Positions 54,472-63,589 of a stretch of DNA of 64,000 nt are shown piece by piece. A program made the translations under genes and the position numbers. Source of the stretch: Paraburkholderia madseniana (GTDB lineage Bacteria > Pseudomonadota > Gammaproteobacteria > Burkholderiales > Burkholderiaceae); assembly GCF_009690905.1 (NCBI RefSeq), contig NZ_VOSW01000009.1, forward strand, positions 62,001-126,000. The letters run 5' to 3'. The notes under the pieces were generated by a model. That model did not search any database. It saw only the letters and a program-made list of their open reading frames with translations, and was not told where the DNA came from. Each line of letters starts with the position of its first letter. Within the stretch, counting starts at the first letter, position 1.

Positions 54472-55425
54472 CTAACGCAGCGCTTCGATCATTTTTTCCA
54501 GCTTGACGGCGTCTGCCGCGAACGCGCGGATGCCTTCAGCGAGCTTTTCGGTCGCCATCGCTTCGTCGTTGACGAGGAAACGGAACGACGATTCGTCGAC
54601 CGGCACGCGTTCGATGTCCACGCCTTTGCCCATTTCAGGCGACAGCTTGCGCTCGACCGGCTCGGTGCTCTCCTGCAGCTTTTGCAGCAGATCCGGGCTG
54701 ATGGTCAGCAGATCGCAGCCGGCCAGTTCCAGAATCTGGCCCGGGGTGCGGAAGCTCGCGCCCATCACCTCGGTCTTGTAGCCGAACTTCTTGTAGTACG
54801 CGTAAATGCGGCGCACCGATTTGACGCCCGGATCGTTAGCACCGCCGTCTTTCGCTTCGTCCCACGCGCTGCCGGCGTTCTTCTTGTACCAGTCGTAGAT
54901 GCGGCCGACGAATGGCGAAATCAGTTGCGCGCCTGCTTCTGCACAGGCAGCGGCCTGCGCGAGCGAGAACAACAGCGTCATGTTGCAGTGGATGCCTTCC
55001 TTTTGCAGCACTTCGGCGGCGCGAATGCCTTCCCACGTGGAGGCCAGCTTGATCAACACGCGCTCGCGGCCGATGCCGTGTTCTTTGTACAGGGCGATCA
55101 GCTCGCGGCCCTTGGCGATCGACGCTTCGGTGTCGAACGACAGGCGTGCATCCACTTCGGTCGACACACGACCCGGGATGATCTTGAGAATTTCGGTGCC
55201 GAATGCGATCAGCAACTGGTCGATGATTGCACCGACCGGCTTCGACGCATGCGCCTTCACGGTCTTTTCGAGCAGCGGCTTGTAGTCGTCTTTCTGGACG
55301 GCTTTCAGAATCAGCGACGGATTGGTGGTCGCGTCCTGCGGCTTGTACTGGGCAAGCTGCTGGAAGTCGCCGGTATCGGCCACGACGGTGGTGTATTGCT
55401 TGAGTTGGTCGAGTGCGGTTGTCAT
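54472..55425 (-). CDS. tal: Transaldolase
   Basis: 317-residue pentose-phosphate enzyme transferring dihydroxyacetone between sedoheptulose-7-phosphate and glyceraldehyde-3-phosphate. The length and motifs match TalA/Tal[11 protein letters not shown], the Schiff-base Lys in [16 protein letters not shown] and [17 protein letters not shown]. Single gene; the downstream hairpin may be its terminator. Cytoplasmic. Confidence 0.97.
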   Translation of the reverse strand: MTTALDQLKQYTTVVADTGDFQQLAQYKPQDATTNPSLILKAVQKDDYKPLLEKTVKAHASKPVGAIIDQLLIAFGTEILKIIPGRVSTEVDARLSFDTEASIAKGRELIALYKEHGIGRERVLIKLASTWEGIRAAEVLQKEGIHCNMTLLFSLAQAAACAEAGAQLISPFVGRIYDWYKKNAGSAWDEAKDGGANDPGVKSVRRIYAYYKKFGYKTEVMGASFRTPGQILELAGCDLLTISPDLLQKLQESTEPVERKLSPEMGKGVDIERVPVDESSFRFLVNDEAMATEKLAEGIRAFAADAVKLEKMIEALR

Positions 55426-55597
55426 GTTCGAGCCTTCATGGCGCGCGTGCGCCGTGGTTCAGGAGAAATGAGATCGCCACCGGAGGGAAAAGACAAACCG
55501 TTCCGGCGGCCGCGGGTCACGCTGCAGCGTTTGCCCGTCATGTTGCCGGGGAATTTTGACGGAAAGCGCTGCCGGATGCTTCTATTCTATGGCGGAT

Positions 55598-56818
55598 TCA
55601 GGCGCGCCGGGCGTTCAGCACCAGTTGCGTCAGTACGCCCGCCACCAGCCCCCAGAACGCCGAGCCGATCGACAGCAGGGTGAGGCCGGAAGCCGTCACC
55701 ATGAACGTCACCAGCGCCGCTTCGCGCTGCTTCAGGTCCTGCATGGCGTTGGCGAGGCCGCTCATGATCGAGCCGAACAGCGCCAGCGCCGCAACGGAGA
55801 CCACCAGCGCCTTCGGCAAGGCGGCGAACAGTGCGGCGATGGTCGCGCCGAAAATCCCGGCAATCAGATAGAAAATACCGCACCAGACTGCCGCGGTGTA
55901 ACGCTTGTCGCGGTTTTCGTGCGCTTCGGGGCCGGTACAGATCGCCGCTGTGATCGCCGCAAGATTGATGCCGTGCGAGCCGAACGGCGCGAGCAGCAGC
56001 GAGGCGATGCCGGTCGTCGAAATCAGCGGCGCGGATGGCGTGGTGTAGCCGTCTGCGCGCAGCACGGCGATCCCCGGCACGTTTTGCGACGCCATCGCGA
56101 CGACGAAAAGTGGAATGCCGATGCTGATGCTCGCCGCGACCGAAAACGCCGGCATCGTGAACACCGGGTGGGCGAGCGCGACGTGAAAGCGGCTGAAGTC
56201 GAGCAGCCCGAGCCCACCGGCGAGCGCCGTGCCGACGACCAGCGTCGTCACGATCGCATAGCGCGACGCGAGGCGTTTGACGATCAGATAGGTGAAGAAC
56301 ATCGCCAGCACGAGCGCGGTCTGAAACTGCGCCGCGCGGAAAATCTCGATGCCGATCTCGAACAGAATGCCCGCCAGCAAAGCCGAAGCGATGCCCGCCG
56401 GGATTTTCTTCATCAGCGTGTCGAACCAGCCGGTCAGGCCGACCAGGGTCAGCAACACCGCGCAGACGATGAACGCACCGATCGCCTCAGGGTAGGTCAC
56501 ATGCGGCAGCGACGACACCAGCAGCGCCGCGCCGGGCGTCGACCAGGCAATCACGATCGGTGCGCGAAAGCGCAGTGAAAGGCCGATCGTGCAGACGGCC
56601 ATGCCGATCGACAATGCCCAGATCCACGACGAAATCTGCGCATCGGTGAGATGGGCGGCCTGGCCGGCCTGGAACATCAGCACGAGCGAACTGGTGTAGC
56701 CCGTCATCATCGCGACGAAGCCGGCGACGAGGGTGGACAAGGACGTATCGGCAAACGGTCTGAGCGGCCCGGGGTGTACGTCGGCAGGGGACAAAACGGG
56801 CGATGAAGACTGACTCAT
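55598..56818 (-). CDS. benE: Benzoate/H+ symporter family transporter
   Basis: 406-residue BenE-family permease with about 12 helices. Visible family features are GYTSSLVLMFQAGQAA, the ASQNVPGIAVLRADGY motif and GSHGINLAAITAAICTG. No benzoate catabolic genes are nearby, so the substrate is a guess from the family. ATG 56818. Confidence 0.92.
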   Translation of the reverse strand: MSQSSSPVLSPADVHPGPLRPFADTSLSTLVAGFVAMMTGYTSSLVLMFQAGQAAHLTDAQISSWIWALSIGMAVCTIGLSLRFRAPIVIAWSTPGAALLVSSLPHVTYPEAIGAFIVCAVLLTLVGLTGWFDTLMKKIPAGIASALLAGILFEIGIEIFRAAQFQTALVLAMFFTYLIVKRLASRYAIVTTLVVGTALAGGLGLLDFSRFHVALAHPVFTMPAFSVAASISIGIPLFVVAMASQNVPGIAVLRADGYTTPSAPLISTTGIASLLLAPFGSHGINLAAITAAICTGPEAHENRDKRYTAAVWCGIFYLIAGIFGATIAALFAALPKALVVSVAALALFGSIMSGLANAMQDLKQREAALVTFMVTASGLTLLSIGSAFWGLVAGVLTQLVLNARRA

Positions 56819-56862
56819 GCAGAAACTTTCTTATAGTTGGAGAAAAACGTGAACCGACCTGA

Positions 56863-58038
56863 TTACTTGCTCAACATGCGCATCGCCGTTTCGAGTCCGG
56901 CGAGGGTGAGCGGATACATGCGATGACCGAGCACTTCCCGGATCGCGCTGACCGACTGCCGGTACGCCCACAAACCTTCCGGCTCCGGATTGAGCCACGC
57001 GTAATGCGGGAAATGATCGGCGAGGCGGCGCAGCCACACGGCGCCGGCTTCGGCGTTGTTGTATTCGACCGAGCCGCCCGGTTGCAGCACTTCATAGGGG
57101 CTCATGGTCGCGTCGCCGACGAAGATCAGCTTGTAGTCGGGCGTGAACTTGTGCAGCAGGTCCCACGTCGGCATGCGTTCGGCGTGACGGCGGCGATTGT
57201 TCTTCCACAGGAAGTCGTACACACAGTTGTGGAAGTAATAGAACTCGAGATGCTTGAATTCGGCCTTGGCGGCGGAAAAGAGTTCTTCGGTGCGCTTGAT
57301 GTGATCGTCCATCGAGCCGCCCACGTCGAGCAGCATCAGCACTTTGACCTTGTTGTGCCGCTCCGGCACCATCTTCAGGTCGAGCCAGCCGGCGTTCGCC
57401 GCGGTGCTGCGGATCGTGTCGGGCAGATCGAGCTCTTCGGCCGCGCCTTCGCGAGCGAAACGGCGCAGGCGGCGCAGCGCGATCTTGATGTTGCGTGTGC
57501 CGATTTCGACCTGGTCGTCGTAGTCGCGATAGGCGCGCGCTTCCCACACCTTCACCGCCGTGCGGTTGCCCGCCGCGTCGCCGCCGATGCGCACGCCCTC
57601 AGGGTTGTAGCCACCGTTGCCGAACGGCGAAGTGCCGCCCGTGCCGATCCATTTGTTGCCGCCTTCGTGGCGCTCTTTCTGTTCGTCGAACAGCTCCTTC
57701 AGGCGCTCCATCAGCTTGTCGAGGCCGCCCATCGCTTCGATCTGCGCTTTTTCTTCGGGCGACAGATCGCGTTGCAGCTTCTTCTTGAGCCAGTCGAGCG
57801 GGACGTCGAAGGCGAGTTCCGAGGCTTGCGCGACGCCGTTGAAATACGCGCCGAACGCCTGGTCGAACTTGTCGAAATACTGCTCGTCCTTGACCAGCGT
57901 GATGCGTGCGAGATAGTAGAACTCGTCGAGCGACGGCGCGATCACATTGGCTTTGAGCGCTTCGAGCAGCGTCAGGTATTCCTTCACCGACACCGGCAGT
58001 TTGGCCGCGCGCAGCGAGTAGAAGAAGTCGATCAGCAT
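56863..58038 (-). CDS. VWA domain-containing CoxE-like protein
   Basis: 391-residue cytoplasmic protein of the CoxE/VWA group. The von Willebrand A domain in the C-terminal half has a MIDAS start LLDVGGSMDDH, in which the usual first Ser of DxSxS is Gly, and a later TxxT-like region with DATMSPYE. The N-terminal half carries PEEKAQIEAMGGLDKLMERL. Its MoxR ATPase partner lies 75 bases upstream on the same strand, the classic MoxR-VWA chaperone pair. Confidence 0.9.
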   Translation of the reverse strand: MLIDFFYSLRAAKLPVSVKEYLTLLEALKANVIAPSLDEFYYLARITLVKDEQYFDKFDQAFGAYFNGVAQASELAFDVPLDWLKKKLQRDLSPEEKAQIEAMGGLDKLMERLKELFDEQKERHEGGNKWIGTGGTSPFGNGGYNPEGVRIGGDAAGNRTAVKVWEARAYRDYDDQVEIGTRNIKIALRRLRRFAREGAAEELDLPDTIRSTAANAGWLDLKMVPERHNKVKVLMLLDVGGSMDDHIKRTEELFSAAKAEFKHLEFYYFHNCVYDFLWKNNRRRHAERMPTWDLLHKFTPDYKLIFVGDATMSPYEVLQPGGSVEYNNAEAGAVWLRRLADHFPHYAWLNPEPEGLWAYRQSVSAIREVLGHRMYPLTLAGLETAMRMLSK

Positions 58039-58113
58039 GCTGTGTCCTCGGCGGCGGCGAGTGGGCGGTGCGCCGCGCTCATCAACGGGTATTCGCGATC
58101 AATCAACGGTTCA

Positions 58114-58956
58114 TCAACGGTTGTTGCGGTTCATGAAGATCAGCCGCTCGAACAGGCTCACGTCCTGCTCGTTCTTCAGGAGCGCGCCGTGCAGCGGCGG
58201 GATGATCTGCTTCTGGTCGGACGAGCGCAGCGCTTCGGGCGGAATGTCCTCGGCGAGCAGCAGCTTCAGCCAGTCGAGCAGTTCCGACGTGGACGGTTTC
58301 TTCTTCAGACCGGCGACGTTGCGCAACTCGAAGAAGCTCTGCATCGCCGCGGCAAGCAGTTCCTTCTTGATGCCGGGGTAGTGCACCTCGACGATCTGCT
58401 GCATGGTCACCGGGTCGGGGAATTTGATGTAGTGGAAAAAGCAGCGGCGCAGAAACGCGTCCGGCAGTTCCTTCTCGTTGTTCGACGTGATGATCACGAG
58501 CGGGCGCTTTTTGGCGCGGATCAGCTCGTGGGTCTCGTACACGTAGAACTCCATGCGGTCGAGTTCGCGCAGCAGGTCGTTCGGGAATTCGATGTCGGCC
58601 TTGTCGATCTCGTCGATCAGGAGCACCGTCTGCTCCTCCGACTCGAACGCCTGCCACAACACACCCTTGACGATGTAGTTGCGGATGTCCTTGACACGCT
58701 CGTCGCCGAGCTGCGAATCGCGCAGGCGCGACACCGCGTCGTACTCGTACAGGCCTTGCTGGGCCTTGGTGGTGGACTTGATATGCCACTGCAATAGCGG
58801 CATGCCGAGCGCGGCGGCGACCTCTTCGGCGAGCATGGTTTTGCCGGTGCCGGGTTCGCCCTTGATCAGCAACGGGCGCTTCAGCGTCATCGCGGCGTTG
58901 ACCGCGAGCTTGAGGTCGTCGGTGGCGACGTATTGCGATGAGCCTTCAAAACGCAT
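58114..58956 (-). CDS. MoxR-type AAA+ ATPase
   Basis: 280-residue AAA+ ATPase with Walker A GEPGTGKT (about 38-45), Walker B TVLLIDEIDKAD, sensor 1 VIITSNN and an arginine-rich sensor 2 region (DAFLRRCFFHYIKFP). With the adjacent VWA protein it would act as a metal-insertion or complex-assembly chaperone. The client is not apparent; the c-type cytochromes 420 bases away on the opposite strand are a possibility but unproven. Confidence 0.93.
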   Translation of the reverse strand: MRFEGSSQYVATDDLKLAVNAAMTLKRPLLIKGEPGTGKTMLAEEVAAALGMPLLQWHIKSTTKAQQGLYEYDAVSRLRDSQLGDERVKDIRNYIVKGVLWQAFESEEQTVLLIDEIDKADIEFPNDLLRELDRMEFYVYETHELIRAKKRPLVIITSNNEKELPDAFLRRCFFHYIKFPDPVTMQQIVEVHYPGIKKELLAAAMQSFFELRNVAGLKKKPSTSELLDWLKLLLAEDIPPEALRSSDQKQIIPPLHGALLKNEQDVSLFERLIFMNRNNR

Positions 58957-59379
58957 GGCGAGATGCTCTTTTTTGGGAAAAAACCCAGTATAAGTCAGAA
59001 GGCCTGTTGGGCTGAATCAGCCTGGCGTAAGGTGTCACCCGCGGTGCTGGACGCCGGTTCACGTGCCTATGCGGCGTTCGCGAGCAGTCCGTTCGCCCTG
59101 CGTGCCCGGTGGGCGGGCGCGCAGGGCGTCGTGGGCCGGGCGGGCGGTGCGTAGCGGGCGGCACGAAGCCATGCGGAACCGGCGTGGCGGAGCAAAATGG
59201 CGCCAGCCGTGGTTTTGCGGCGGCCGGATACGCCTCTCGCCCCGCGCGGTGGACGTTCGGCGCGGCGTCGCGGTACAATTAGCCCGATTTTTTTGGCCTG
59301 CGTGGCTACCCTATAAGAATAACGGCGCGGGCCGTTGCCTTTTCGGGCGCCCGTTTCCCCTCAAGCCAGGTTACATGCT
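58957..59379. other. Divergent intergenic region upstream of the cytochrome genes
   Basis: 423 bases with no gene. It contains a T-run (59288-59294) and AACGGC/GCCGTT (59321-59336) followed by GCCTTTTC, possibly a hairpin in the cytochrome leader. Promoters for moxR (minus) and the cytochromes (plus) should lie here. Confidence 0.45.
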
Positions 59380-59748
59380 ATGAATAAATTCGTCGGCAAA
59401 CACGTCGTGATCGCAGCGCTGTCGGTGCTCGCGGGCTATGCGGCCAGTGCGCAGGCAGCGGATGTCGTCGGCAACGCGAAGGCGGGCCAAGGCAAGGTCG
59501 CGATGTGTATTGGCTGCCACGGCATCCCTGAATACCGCACGGCATACCCTGAGGTCTACCGCGTGCCCATGCTCGGCGGCCAGAATCAGGCATACCTCGA
59601 GAACGCCATGCACGGCTACAAGAAGGGCGACCGCCACTTCGAAACGATGCGCGCAATCACCGCGTCGCTGTCGGATCAGGACATCGCCGACATCGCTGCC
59701 TACTACGCAGCGCAAAATTCCTCTTCGAAGAGCAATCCCGACAAGTGA
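59380..59748 (+). CDS. c-type cytochrome
   Basis: 122-residue periplasmic class I monoheme cytochrome. Signal peptide MNKFVGKHVVIAALSVLAGY ending AQA; heme-binding CIGCH near residue 46; axial Met in RAITASLSDQDIADIAAYYA region is likely the MRAI Met. Resembles cytochrome c553/c4 halves. The next gene encodes a second one, 59 bases downstream. Exported folded after heme attachment by the Ccm system (not in window). Confidence 0.9.
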   Translation: MNKFVGKHVVIAALSVLAGYAASAQAADVVGNAKAGQGKVAMCIGCHGIPEYRTAYPEVYRVPMLGGQNQAYLENAMHGYKKGDRHFETMRAITASLSDQDIADIAAYYAAQNSSSKSNPDK

Positions 59749-59807
59749 TCGGCTGCGGTCATCCAACCGGTCACTCGGCTATTTATATTCGCGGGATAGG
59801 AGAATTC

Positions 59808-60191
59808 ATGAATAAGCCCCAACAGGCACTCCACACGGTGTTCAAGGCTGCATGCGCGTCGGCGGCAGTCATCGGTCTGGTTGCAGCGAACGTCGCGCAC
59901 GCCGCAGACGCCGGCAACGGCAAGGTGCTGGCAGACAGCCACAACTGCGCGGCTTGCCACGGCGTCAACCTGAACAAGCCGGTGAGCCCGGAATATCCGA
60001 AGCTCGCCGGTCAGCACTCAGACTATGTCTACTGGGCGCTGCGCCAGTATCAGATGGGCAACGGCAACCCGCACCTCGGTCGCAACAACGCGATCATGCA
60101 GGCGCAGGTACAAAGCCTGTCGCAAAGCGACATGAAAGACATCGCCGCCTACATCGAATCGCTGGACGGTGCGCTGGTGCAGAAGAAGTAA
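59808..60191 (+). CDS. c-type cytochrome
   Basis: 127-residue periplasmic monoheme cytochrome with signal peptide (MNKPQQALHTVFKAACASAA ... AHA), heme motif CAACH near residue 45, and NAIMQAQVQSLSQSDMKDIAAYIE carrying the axial Met. ATAGGAGAA precedes the ATG. The pair resembles the two halves of diheme cytochrome c4 encoded separately. A terminator follows at once. Electron partner not identifiable here. Confidence 0.92.
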   Translation: MNKPQQALHTVFKAACASAAVIGLVAANVAHAADAGNGKVLADSHNCAACHGVNLNKPVSPEYPKLAGQHSDYVYWALRQYQMGNGNPHLGRNNAIMQAQVQSLSQSDMKDIAAYIESLDGALVQKK

Positions 60192-60216
60192 TCGCACTGC
60201 GCTGTTTTCAGAATGA

Positions 60217-60250
60217 ACGACACCCCGCTTCGGCGGGGTGTCGTGCTTTT
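60217..60250 (+). terminator. Terminator after the cytochrome pair
   Basis: Perfect 12-bp stem ACGACACCCCGC / GCGGGGTGTCGT with a TTCG loop, followed by GCTTTT. Confidence 0.9.
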
Positions 60251-60327
60251 GGGGCTGGGGTTTGGTGCCGGGCCAAGTTCCGCGGGCGTGCTGGCAACCG
60301 CTGGCCGCCATAGTCGACCGGATTGCC

Positions 60328-60762
60328 TCAGTCCCGCGTGGCGCGCCGCTCGATGCGCTGCAAATACGCGTCCGTGTCCGGCGGGGTGCCGGTGCGTTGC
60401 GCCTCCCAGATGGTTTCGCCGAGGCAATCCATGATCGCGTGCTGTGCCTCATGGGTCGAGCCGAGCCGGGCAGCAAGCCGCTCGTGCGCCGCGCGAATGC
60501 CCGGCGGCTGGTCGATCGACAACTGTTCGGTGATCGCCAGATGCATCGACAGATGCAGGAACGGGTTGGTCTGGCCGCGTTCGGGCGAGTAGTCCTGCGC
60601 CTGGGCGGTTTCCGTGCTGGTGAGATCGGCGTGATATTCCGGATGCTCGACGATCCAGTCGGCAGCGATCGCTTCGAGCGGTGTCAGAATCTCGCCTTGA
60701 CGCTGCTTGCGCCAGGTGTCGGTGAAAAATTGGCGGACTTCGTCGCGGCTGGGATTGAACAT
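60328..60762 (-). CDS. DUF1841 family protein
   Basis: 144-residue soluble protein of the beta/gamma-proteobacterial DUF1841 family. Conserved start MFNPSRDEVRQFFTDTWRKQ, the NPFLHLSMHLAITEQLSIDQ segment with paired His residues, and the end IWEAQRTGTPPDTDAYLQRI. Function unknown. Same strand as nth and rsxB upstream, so perhaps the end of that operon, 200 bases from the nth stop. Confidence 0.9.
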   Translation of the reverse strand: MFNPSRDEVRQFFTDTWRKQRQGEILTPLEAIAADWIVEHPEYHADLTSTETAQAQDYSPERGQTNPFLHLSMHLAITEQLSIDQPPGIRAAHERLAARLGSTHEAQHAIMDCLGETIWEAQRTGTPPDTDAYLQRIERRATRD

Positions 60763-60962
60763 CGTGGGAACGGTGCGTTGGGTGTGAGGCGGGTTGGAAG
60801 GGGGTGATTTTACGCCGACGCAGGGCGGCTTGCTGGCGGCGCGTCAACGGACCGAAGCGCGGCGGCGGCCGCGGACGCACTGAGTGCGTGCCGCGTACGC
60901 GCCGGACCAACGCGCCACGGCGATGCGGCGTCTGCTCGTGCGCTCGCCGAACGGTATCGCCC

Positions 60963-61607
60963 TCAAAGATCCGGCGGCGGCGTCTTGGGCCGGAATTCGC
61001 ATAGCGGCTCGATCACGCAGTGCCAGCATTCCGGACGGCGCGCTTTGCATACATAGCGGCCATGCAGAATTAGCCAATGGTGGGCATCCTGCTTGAACTC
61101 GGTGGGCGTGAATTTCTCCAGCGCCGCTTCGACCGCGCGCACGTCTTTGCCAGGCGCGAGCCCGGTTCGATTCGCAACCCGAAAGATATGCGTATCGACA
61201 GCGATGGTCGGATGACCGAACGCCGTGTTCAGGATCACGTTCGCCGTTTTACGGCCGACCCCCGGCAAGCTTTCGAGCGCCTCACGATCCTCCGGTACTT
61301 CGCCGCCGTACTGGTCGAGCAGAATGCGGCAGGTTGCGATCACATTCTTCGCCTTGGTCCGATAGAGGCCAATTGTCTTGATGTAGCCGGCAACCCCTTC
61401 CTCGCCAAGGTCGAAGACCTTCTGCGGTGTGTTCGCGACCGGGAACATCTTGCGCATTGCCTTGTTCACCGACACGTCGGTGGCTTGCGCGGACAGCAGC
61501 ACGGCAATCAGCAGTTCGAACGGTGTGGTGTACTCGAGCTCGGTCGTGGGATGCGGGTTGAGACTCTGAAGCGTCTCGTAGATGGCGCGGCGTTTGTTCG
61601 CGTTCAT
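60963..61607 (-). CDS. nth: Endonuclease III
   Basis: 214-residue bifunctional DNA glycosylase/AP lyase for oxidised pyrimidines. The helix-hairpin-helix LESLPGVGRKTANVIL carries the catalytic Lys, the Asp is in VDTHIFRVANR, and the [4Fe-4S] cluster ligands are C-x6-C-x2-C-x5-C at the end (CKARRPECWHCVIEPLC). Its start lies 20 bases after the rsxB stop, so the two are one transcript, the same order as rsxB/rnfB-nth in many proteobacteria. Confidence 0.97.
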   Translation of the reverse strand: MNANKRRAIYETLQSLNPHPTTELEYTTPFELLIAVLLSAQATDVSVNKAMRKMFPVANTPQKVFDLGEEGVAGYIKTIGLYRTKAKNVIATCRILLDQYGGEVPEDREALESLPGVGRKTANVILNTAFGHPTIAVDTHIFRVANRTGLAPGKDVRAVEAALEKFTPTEFKQDAHHWLILHGRYVCKARRPECWHCVIEPLCEFRPKTPPPDL

Positions 61608-61627
61608 GCGCAGCGTAGAGTTAAGGG

Positions 61628-62458
61628 TTAGCGCTTCTTTGGCGGAGTGTCGGTGTTGTCCGCAGCGAGTCCGAGACGGCGGCGGCGTGCTTCGGCGGCA
61701 TCGATCTGCGCCTGCACGTCGGCGCTGACGCGCTCGGTGTTCTGCGGACCTTGGCCCTTGGCGGCCAACTCTTCTTTCTTCTGGCGTGCACGCTCGAGCG
61801 CGGCCTGGATGATCGCGCGTTTCTTCGCTTCGGCGGAGTCCGCTGCAGGCGCGGCGGGTGCTGCTGCGGCACCGGTTTCCATCACCTGAGCGGGCGCGCT
61901 GCTGACCGCTCGCCGCGCTGCAGCACGCGCCTCCGCAGCTTCGCGTTCGCGTGCGAGACGGGCTTCACGCCGGTTGTGGCGCTCGCGCGCAGCGTCGGCC
62001 TGGCTCTGGCTCCATGCGTCCCAGCCCGTTGCTTCGCCCGTGACCGGCGGCATCGCAATGCAGTCGACCGGGCAGGGGGGCACGCACAGGTCACAACCGG
62101 TACAGAGCTCGGCGATCACCGTGTGCATCTGTTTCGGTGCACCAACTATTGCATCGACCGGACAGGCCTGCATGCACAGCGTGCAGCCGATGCAAACTTG
62201 TTCGTCGATAACCGCCAACGGGCGCGGCCGTTCGACGCCGTTGGCGGAATTGAGCGGGATCACCGGCTTGCCGAGCAGTGCGGCAAGGCGCGCGATGCCT
62301 TCGGCACCACCCGGCGGGCACTGGTTGTAGTTGGCTTCGCCATGGGCGACGGCTTCGGCATACGGGCGGCAGGCGGGATAGCCGCACTTCGTGCATTGCG
62401 TTTGGGGCAGCAGATCTTCGATGCGGTCTGCGAGTGTTCTGGAATCGGTCACGGTCAC
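61628..62458 (-). CDS. rsxB: Electron transport complex subunit RsxB (RnfB-like ferredoxin)
   Basis: 276-residue iron-sulfur protein. The N-terminal cluster motif is [15 protein letters not shown], followed by two [4Fe-4S] ferredoxin motifs ([15 protein letters not shown] and [15 protein letters not shown]). The last ~115 residues are an Ala/Arg/Glu/Lys-rich coiled-coil-like extension absent from E. coli RsxB (192 residues). The N-terminal membrane helix of canonical RsxB is missing. No other rsx/rnf genes are in the window, as in other Burkholderiaceae, where the gene stands alone beside nth. Confidence 0.93.
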   Translation of the reverse strand: MTVTDSRTLADRIEDLLPQTQCTKCGYPACRPYAEAVAHGEANYNQCPPGGAEGIARLAALLGKPVIPLNSANGVERPRPLAVIDEQVCIGCTLCMQACPVDAIVGAPKQMHTVIAELCTGCDLCVPPCPVDCIAMPPVTGEATGWDAWSQSQADAARERHNRREARLAREREAAEARAAARRAVSSAPAQVMETGAAAAPAAPAADSAEAKKRAIIQAALERARQKKEELAAKGQGPQNTERVSADVQAQIDAAEARRRRLGLAADNTDTPPKKR

Positions 62459-62837
62459 GACGTTGGGGCTTGCCTCGTGGCCGCACGGCGAGCCGTGCGC
62501 GGATTAGGGAAAACACGCGGCAGGCCGGGGCAACACAAAAGCGCTGCGAAAGCGCGCAAACACGCGCCAATATAGGCAAATACAGACACGAATAGAGGCG
62601 CGAATTTGTGCAACTGAGGCTGCAACTAAGCGCAAGCGCTGGGCTTGAACTAAATAGCACATTATCGCCGATTTCCCCAATTGCCATCCGCAATCCATGT
62701 GCCATAATCGAAGCGCTTTTTCGAAAGACCGCATAAGGGTGTTCCCCCAACCAGCCCGTTCAGTGCTGTCGGTGCAAGGCCCGAGGAGAGGCCGGCGGCG
62801 CGATCCGGATAACGCGGCTCACGAAGACGATGCCACC
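62459..62837. other. Divergent intergenic region between rsxB and the tetR gene
   Basis: 379 bases, relatively A-rich, with several GCGC-centred short inverted repeats (for example 62561-62575). No gene seen; probably carries both promoters. Confidence 0.45.
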
Positions 62838-63470
62838 ATGAATCAGCCGAAAATCAAAAGAGATCCTGAAGGCACGCGGCGCCGCATTCTGCTTGCGGCG
62901 GCCGAAGAGTTTGCAAATGGAGGGTTGTTCGGCGCACGCGTCGATCAGATTGCCCGCCGCGCGGAAACTAATGAACGCATGCTCTATTACTACTTCGGTA
63001 GCAAGGAGCAGCTTTTCACTGCTGTACTCGAGCACGCATTCAGCGCGCTCAATGAAGCGGAACGAACGCTCGAACTGAACGGTGTCGCACCGGTCGAGGC
63101 GGTGACACGTCTCGCGCATTTTGTTTGGGATTACTACCGCGATCATCCCGAGTTACTGCGTCTCGTCAATAACGAGAACCTGCATGAGGCACGCTACATG
63201 CAGAAGTCCACGCGCATCCGCGAAATGATTTCGCCGATTGTCGCCACGCTCGGCGGCATTCTTGAGCGGGGTCAACGCGCGGGGCTGTTTCGCACCAACG
63301 TCGATCCGCTGCGCTTTTACGTGACGCTGTCCGGCATGGGCTACTACATCGTGTCGAACCGCTTCACGCTCGAGGCGACACTCGGCCGCGATTTCAGCAG
63401 TGCGGGCGAACGCAGCGAACTCATTCAGATGAACACCGAGTTGCTGCTTGCGTATCTGTTGCGGAAGTAA
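62838..63470 (+). CDS. TetR/AcrR family transcriptional regulator
   Basis: 210 residues with an N-terminal TetR HTH (RRRILLAAAEEFANGGLFGA, then QIARRAETNERMLYYYFGSKEQLFTAVLE) and a helical ligand-binding C-terminal domain with HPELLRLVNNENLHEA and the C-terminal TetR_C-like segment. Start 62838. Its target is not clear: rsxB is divergent, and the PHA depolymerase gene is convergent on the other side. Confidence 0.93.
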   Translation: MNQPKIKRDPEGTRRRILLAAAEEFANGGLFGARVDQIARRAETNERMLYYYFGSKEQLFTAVLEHAFSALNEAERTLELNGVAPVEAVTRLAHFVWDYYRDHPELLRLVNNENLHEARYMQKSTRIREMISPIVATLGGILERGQRAGLFRTNVDPLRFYVTLSGMGYYIVSNRFTLEATLGRDFSSAGERSELIQMNTELLLAYLLRK

Positions 63471-63540
63471 GCTGCAGCGCGATCGCGCATCGACCGCATA
63501 AGAAGCGACGAAAAAGCGGCAAAACAGGCGTCAGAAACGA

Positions 63541-63567
63541 CAACGGCCTCTGAAGAAGAGGCCGTTG
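63541..63567. terminator. Bidirectional terminator between tetR and the PHA depolymerase gene
   Basis: Perfect 11-bp stem CAACGGCCTCT / AGAGGCCGTTG with a GAAGA loop, flanked by TTTAT on the plus strand and GTTTCT on the minus strand. Confidence 0.85.
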
Positions 63568-63589
63568 TTTATCTCTGCGCGCGGGGTGC

